Positions 57,825 to 64,000 of a stretch of DNA of 64,000 nucleotides are shown here, in pieces. The first letter of the stretch is position 1; every line of letters starts with the position of its first letter. A program made the translations under genes and the position numbers. The notes beneath the pieces are model-generated. The model was not told the DNA's origin. It was given only the letters and a program-made list of their open reading frames with translations, and made no database searches. Source of the stretch: Brugia malayi (Eukaryota > Nematoda > Chromadorea > Rhabditida > Onchocercidae). The stretch covers positions 7,412,649 through 7,476,648 of the forward strand of contig NW_025062477.1 in the NCBI RefSeq assembly GCF_000002995.4, in the 5' to 3' direction.

Positions 57825-57869
57825 ATGGGATACATTCCTGAGATCGAAATTCTAGAAGGAACTCAAGAG
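57825..57869 (+). CDS. Candidate alternative first coding exon A
   Basis: ATG opens MGYIPEIEILEGTQE and runs in phase 0 into a donor, GAG|GTTAGT. It shares its length class, phase and the LEG core with the segment at 59881. The rest of the gene would lie to the right, mostly outside the window. No family recognised; it may be chance. Confidence 0.3.
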
Positions 57870-59880
57870 GTTAGTTTTTTCTATAATTACGTATGGCTGG
57901 AGGGTACTTTTAAATTTTCTACAAAATCTAATTTATATAAGATTGCCGTGATATTCATTTAATATTAGTAAAATTGAAGTATTGACTTTAATGCTATAAA
58001 TATTCGATTATTTTAAGAACATTTTAGATTACTGTGCAAAAAGACTTATTTCTTTTTATCCCGAGTCTCGAACTTAGGGGGACAAGGTCAAATAGTGATT
58101 GTCTTGAAGAATTAAATCACTCAATGATATAATGCTATTCACTTAATTTCAACATGGAAAGAAAAAAGGAACTATCATTTCAAATTATCATGTTTTTACT
58201 TCTTCATGAAATGTGCGATAATTTTTTCATCATCTTTACTTCACCTCAAATATTTTAATTAAAATTTAAAACTGTTACATTTTAAAAGGATTAAAGGACA
58301 TCTTATCCAGGCATTTTTAGCCTATTAATTTAGATATTTACAAACAAAATGCTATTTGCGGTTATTACACTGTTAAAAATCTCATTTTTTCATAAATTTA
58401 AATTTAGGACCCATTCAGTAAATATTTTCCTTATTCGAAATAATTTAACGTAAAATCCAAAATCCAATAAATACCAAAATTTTTAATTCTTTCATTTACG
58501 AGAAAAATTGGCGAAATTTTGGAGCAACAAAGAGATTGGGAATGTGATACAAAGATTTTTGCGATGATGCGTAAAAAGGAGAAATAAAATCAAAAAAATT
58601 AAATTTAAGATGCCCTTCTGCATATTTCTTTCAAACATAACTGATTTTCGTCTCTGATTATTTCATCCGTATAATAAATTAATGAACAGACTTCAATTTA
58701 ATTGATCTTTAGGGAAAAATCAGAAACGATAGTCAGAACATTGTCTCATTTCAGTACTTCATCAGAGCAGATATTCTAATGAAGCAATGGAAAGTAAATG
58801 GACTTCCTTCCGATCACTGAACCAATCTGTTATCTTTTGTTATTCAAAACATTTCAATATAATATAGTAAATTTCAAAAAGTGAATATAAGTGTAGTATA
58901 GATATTAGAAATACAACATGTGAAGAGGACATCATATACTGAAACGTGAGTACGTTATACACGTCAGCAACAGAAAGGGAACGTTTAATGCTCATAATAT
59001 AAAGATTTTTTATAAAGATTACGGTTGTACTAAGTACTATCAAGGACTGGAACACTCTGACAATCTTCTCCTTTCATTAATTCTACTACTTCAGCATTTA
59101 CATTCACCACTGATTTCTAGTTTTTCATATGTTACATTTCTTTACCTCATTTAATTCAATTTCGAAACGTACAAATCTTACATAAGTTAATTAGAATTCA
59201 CTTGGTAAATATCATCAGGAAATATGCAACTTCAAAGTTATTACACCTTCAATATCATAAAACTTTCCTTGCGAGTTCAGATGCTTATAAATAAGAGAAA
59301 TATTCTAAATTAATCATTAAATGATAGCTTACTGAAGCAGAATTTTTCCGCCATATACTGAAGTTGAGCTTTCCATCCATCACATATGCTTTTGCTTATG
59401 AATATAAATAACATAACGTAGCTACTCGTCTAATCGATACACAGACCTAGTGTTGCTGAAATGAAGTGAAGTGATGTGAAGCATTCATTCATTTTCTGTC
59501 TTCTTTTAAAATACGACTAATATCCGACTTCTCACTATTCCAACTGCGCCTTTATTTTCAGCTCTTACTGGATGAATTGCACGAAGTCTGTTTATACATA
59601 TCTTTTGTTTTATTACATCTTCATTTCTAAAGAAACTCATTTTGGAAAATTCAGAAAGTTTTAAACATTTTATAGAATCGAAAAACTTTTCGAGATAATT
59701 TTTACCGTTGTTGTAAATCATTACTTATTGTTGAGGTTCTGATATATTCAATTCTGTTTTGTCTGATCAATCATTTGCTACTCAGTCAACCATAGTTGGA
59801 AAGTCAGTCATATACTTGGCTTTGATGTGATACTTTTTGAAGGAAGCGGATCAGGCAATTCCTGATATAATTAATGAATT
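57870..59880. other. Non-coding stretch
   Basis: About 2 kb without a recognisable exon, RNA gene or repeat; if the flanking exons are real it is promoter and intron sequence. Confidence 0.4.
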
Positions 59881-59934
59881 ATGACAATCTCAATAACAAA
59901 CAACGATGCAGATCTTCTAGAAGGAGCTGACAAG
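59881..59934 (+). CDS. Candidate alternative first coding exon B
   Basis: ATG opens MTISITNNDADLLEGADK and ends in phase 0 at AAG|GTTCCT. Similar ending to exon A (ILEGTQE versus LLEGADK). The donor is weaker than consensus. No downstream partner exon was identified in the window. Confidence 0.3.
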
Positions 59935-62900
59935 GTTCCTTTCATCTTATCTTTCAATCATTACAATCTTTGTAAATTATGCAAACTGCAAAAGTAACCT
60001 GTTTGTTGCAAACATACTCTCTTAATAGTATCGCTAATAGCTAGAAGTATGACAAATCTTTTTTAACAGTTTGCTATTAAAACAGAAACGAGTGCAACTC
60101 ACTTATGTTTATCAGTTGAAGTTGTGTGTTTACTGCCAATGACATGTTACAAATTTCGAGGAAAGAAATTGTTATATTCGTATGTTCTAAAATGTATGTA
60201 GGAAGAATACTATATATTCTTCCTCAGTTTTTCGAATGTTTTTTTTTCACAAGTATCGAGTAACACATGAGATGACTGTACCTAGCAAGACATGAAGCCG
60301 GAAGAATTCATCTAACAAGTGATATCATTTATTAACAGTAGCTTCCGGAAAGTTATAGTGTTTTTTTTTTTTTTTTTTTTTTTGTTCCTTCTCATAAAAA
60401 CTTGAAATACTTGAAGTACGTAATTATTCAAAAAATAAACATCTTCTAAATACCAAGCTTTTCAGAAATTTCTGGACAAATTTGTCTATTTACCCATTTT
60501 TTTTTTACATTTGGATATGTAAAATGAATTTCTCTCCTTGTGACAGATTATACAACAGGCTAAAAATTACTATTCAAATAATTCTTCCTTATTCCAGCAG
60601 TTCTAATTCCGGATGAGTGAATCATGTTTTCGTCCATTTTACTTATGCCTCATAAAACATGATTCTATGTTCCTATAAGAAAACAAAATTTGTTATGATC
60701 CGAAGAAACGAAATCAGTAAAAACGAACAGCACTGAGAGAAACAGAAAAGAAAGAAATGACCGAAATAGCAATTCCCGAGAGAGTAGAACTAATTCCTTC
60801 CGATATTTACTGCTTACATATCACTTCACAGATATTTGCCAGTTGCCCAAGTGCCTATCATAATCTATCCGTTCGGGAAATGCGCCTGGGTGGCATATGT
60901 GAACACTATGCCTAATACAACGTTTCATTTCAATTTCATCCCTTCATTGTATTTAATTTGCTTAGTAAGGCACTTTCACAGGCCTTCACAACTTGCTTGC
61001 TTAACTTCCTATATTCAACAAATTTTTATAAATTCTTTAAAACATAATTTAAAGACTAATTCGATTTAATCTTTGCAATTTTTGATTTTGTAGACGAAAA
61101 ATTTACATATTTAAATATTTCTGTGACATATTGCACTTAAGCATTCATAAGTATTTTGTTAATCTTATTAGAATTAATGGATCTAATTTTAAGTACATAA
61201 ATTCGCATATTTAAAAATTACTGCCAATCTAATCTGTCGGTGCACTTAACCGAATGGATTGATAGAGAGTTTCGCAAACATCTTTCAGTGGTTTATTTGT
61301 ATAAACCGGTTTAATCAGAAGCACTTAAAGATATATGTATTACTACAAGAAAATGCATATCATATCATTAAAAGATTTTCAGAATGGTATTTTGCTCATG
61401 TAAATTGATTTTTACATTCATTTCAAGTTTTTAAAAGTTATAGTTTACGTATTTCGCAGGTTCAGTCTTAAAATTATATTTTTTGAGTCTAGATTTGTAC
61501 TTTTATACTAATAACCGTTGGTCAGTAATCGAATTTATTCATTGACCTAGAAATTTTCTTTTTTTTCAAATTTTTTTATAGATGAGAGTATGGTATGTAG
61601 CGTGTCAAAAGTTGAAAGTTTAATATCTTATCACTAATTCGTATTATATTTCAGGAATGATAAGATCCTGATAAGAAATGTTTTCCAATATTATCTTAAA
61701 TTTATTATCACTCACTTTTCCTTCCTATTTTTCCATCTTAAGTGAAAGTACTCAACATTTCTTCATTCCTGATATCTTACAGTTCTCATTTTTCTCCTCG
61801 CAGATAATTGGGCACATTTCTTCTCTCATACATGAGCTACTAACTTTTTTTCTAGGCAGAAGAATTCATTTATTCACAAACATTAAATACCTTAATAACA
61901 AATTTTTAATAGCTTACATCTTTCCTCCATGCTTTATCCATGTTCTCTTCTCACAAAATCACTTCTGTTCAATTTCATTCAAAATGCGCCTCATATACAT
62001 GTATCCGTGTCTCTCTATATTTAACTTACAATATTTGGCTTTTGTACATTGCAGTATCTCTCAATTAACGTTGCTTTCAAATTTGTAATGCTTTTTTTTT
62101 TGTTTGCTCTTTTTTAGCAACAGTTAAACAAATGGACTATGTTTCAGAGAGTCTGAAAGGTTAACGTAAGAATTTAAAAAATAATTCTAAGTTTGGTGCT
62201 TCTTCGAACTTCTCAAACTTTATAGAAGCAGAAATATGTTTACCGTCCCTTAGCTCTTTGGTACATTTCTCTCCTTCCTAAGAAACCTTACATTTTAATT
62301 CCTCCAATAATCCATCAATTTTATATTTAATTTATAATTAAAGATACAATATCTAAATGACATGTGATACCATTGTGTGGAAGTGATGCAAAAGAATTGG
62401 AATGATATTTTTTTTTTTTTAGGTCATTTTTCCCTATTGTTCTCTTCGAAATATCTTGTAGAACAGGATGATTGTCGTTTTATTTGGTCTCTAAATGCTA
62501 ATTATCTAAGGGACATCAAGAATTGTTCCCTCATAAAAGTTCAGCGTAAAGGAACTTTCAGTTTCCTTTCACTTCTATTTTTTATTTCTAATTATGGTTT
62601 TGGATAAAGAAACCTAAGAATTTGTATACTATTACATGCATTGTCGAATAGAGAAGAACAAAATTTTATGACAACGTCCAGGAATCGCTTTCTGATCAGA
62701 AATTGGGAATACTTTTCAGAAGCTTCACATAAACCAAGAAAAGATTAGCTAATGTTAACTGAACAAGGATTCCACGTGAACAGCAGTTGAATATGGGTCA
62801 GTCTTCCCAAGATATTTTAACAAAATGGAGGAATGGAGGTGTAATCCATCTAATAAATCGAATGGGAATCCGGGTTTATATTTCCGTATCTGGACACGGA

Positions 62901-64000
62901 GATAAATACTTTTCGTGAAAATTTAGTGCGGTAACGCAAATGAACTCGGAGACATTGAGGAAAGTCCGAAGTAACTTAACTATTGAACAGTCTCAATCTT
63001 GCTGGTGAATTTCCAATGTGTTATTTAGAAAAAAAAATCTTTTATTTTTTTTCCCAATAAATCGTTGACCATACACACTTATGAACTGCATTTGAATGTT
63101 TATTATTTGATAGCAATTCTAGATTTCTTATTTAGTGTTTTGCAACAAATGCGACAATGACAGCATTCTTTATATTTTAATAAAATCTGAAGTAGCAAAA
63201 AACGAAACTTTTCAGGATAATAAAATAAGCTTGAAGAAAAAGAAAAAAACAATTGTGAACACTTGTGTTAATAAATTTAGAAAAAAAAAAACTGCATTAA
63301 CATCTTATAAATCCTCTAATCCAATCCATTTCAAAATTTTTTATCTACGTCCTCTGTTGAACATTCTCCGTTGCCCTTTCCTCATATTTCTTACGACAAT
63401 TATTTTTCGACAATTCTGATTTGCAAAAATTTCTGATATAGCACTGCAAAATTTCGCTTCCTGTTCAGTTTGTGCTCAATTAAACCGAATATTTAATTCC
63501 CTGACTGTTGCGCTTCATTAAACACAATTTGGTATTTAAAAAAGATGTTCTTTTCAAAAAAAAAAAAAAAAATGTTGACTGATTTCTCATTGCCTTTTTG
63601 TTTTGTTTTTTTTGTTGCCACTCTCATCTGTCTTTTTCGATGAATGAATTTCAAAACAATTTCATAATCACTTTTCTCTCATTCCGTTTAGTTTAATTTT
63701 ATCATCCTTATTCGTTATTGAAAAAAGATTTTGATTTATTCAGAACTAACCAGTCTACTTTTTCGTTACATACTTTTCTGCTTATTTTACTCGTTTCATT
63801 AAATAAATATCATTTCTCATTTCTCTATTCTGGTTTTCCTTAACACTGCTGCACTGAAGTATGCATTCCTTGTCTAAATCTATTGAGTAATTCATTTCGT
63901 GCAAGGAATTTCTGGAAGAAATTATTGAATTTTGCGTTTCTCCTACTGAAACATTTTAAATGCAAAATAAATACTATCAAACTTTGCTTGCGATGACAAA
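59935..64000. other. Right-hand gene-poor region
   Basis: Roughly 4 kb of AT-rich DNA with several poly-T tracts (for example 60361-60383). The longest frame, 61678-62088, is rich in Phe, Leu, Ile and Ser from T-rich sequence and shows no motif. Could be intron of a gene that continues to the right. Confidence 0.5.

Noticed and set aside
61678..62088. 136-residue hydrophobic ORF on the plus strand
   Set aside because: T-rich DNA yields Phe/Leu/Ile/Ser frames by chance; there are no motifs and no splice or leader context.

Overview
This window is nuclear DNA from a nematode, most likely a spirurid/filarial (clade III) worm. The evidence is very AT-rich sequence, genes split into many short exons by AT-rich introns of tens to several hundred bases with TTTCAG-type acceptors, acceptor-like sites just upstream of start codons as expected for spliced-leader trans-splicing, and gene content that matches nematode proteins by recognisable family motifs (KIN-32/FAK, VHA-16, MAB-20-type semaphorin, ShKT-tailed tyrosinases). 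Placement below phylum level is inference. No searches were run; exon models were assembled by hand from open frames, splice-site phase and family motifs, so single-base boundaries can be off by a base.

Layout, left to right: (1) 1-8838, minus strand: the first half (TMD1 and NBD1) of a full-size ABCA-type ABC transporter that continues off the left edge. (2) 8.85-12.7 kb: non-coding, with an AT island. (3) 12746-14015, plus: ribosomal protein S15 (uS19). (4) 14812-17025, minus: V-ATPase V0 subunit d, convergent with rps-15. (5) 18232-25259, plus: a focal adhesion kinase (FERM, tyrosine kinase, FAT), divergent from the V-ATPase gene. (6) 26591-32025 and 37976-43571, plus: two secreted tyrosinase-like type-3 copper proteins with C-terminal ShKT modules, separated by about 6 kb that includes a diverged minisatellite. 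(7) 46001-50252, minus: a semaphorin (Sema, PSI, Ig). (8) 51942-53389, minus: a UBAP1/MVB12-like ESCRT-I component with unresolved 5' end. (9) 53.4-64 kb: no convincing complete gene, but two short ATG-to-donor segments that look like alternative first coding exons of a plus-strand gene lying beyond the window.

The two tyrosinases are the most interesting part. They share exon phases and a same-sized CuB exon (171 nt), so they are paralogues. The first has all six copper-binding histidines and a duplicated pair of phase-1 ShKT exons with two possible 3' ends. The second carries a long Ser/Trp-rich N-terminal insertion and has leucine in place of one CuB histidine, so it may have lost or changed oxidase activity. 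Non-canonical GC-AG introns are forced by homology in the V-ATPase and second tyrosinase genes and by reading-frame phase in the ABC gene. The FAK homologue lacks a tyrosine at the usual linker autophosphorylation site and has only one activation-loop tyrosine.
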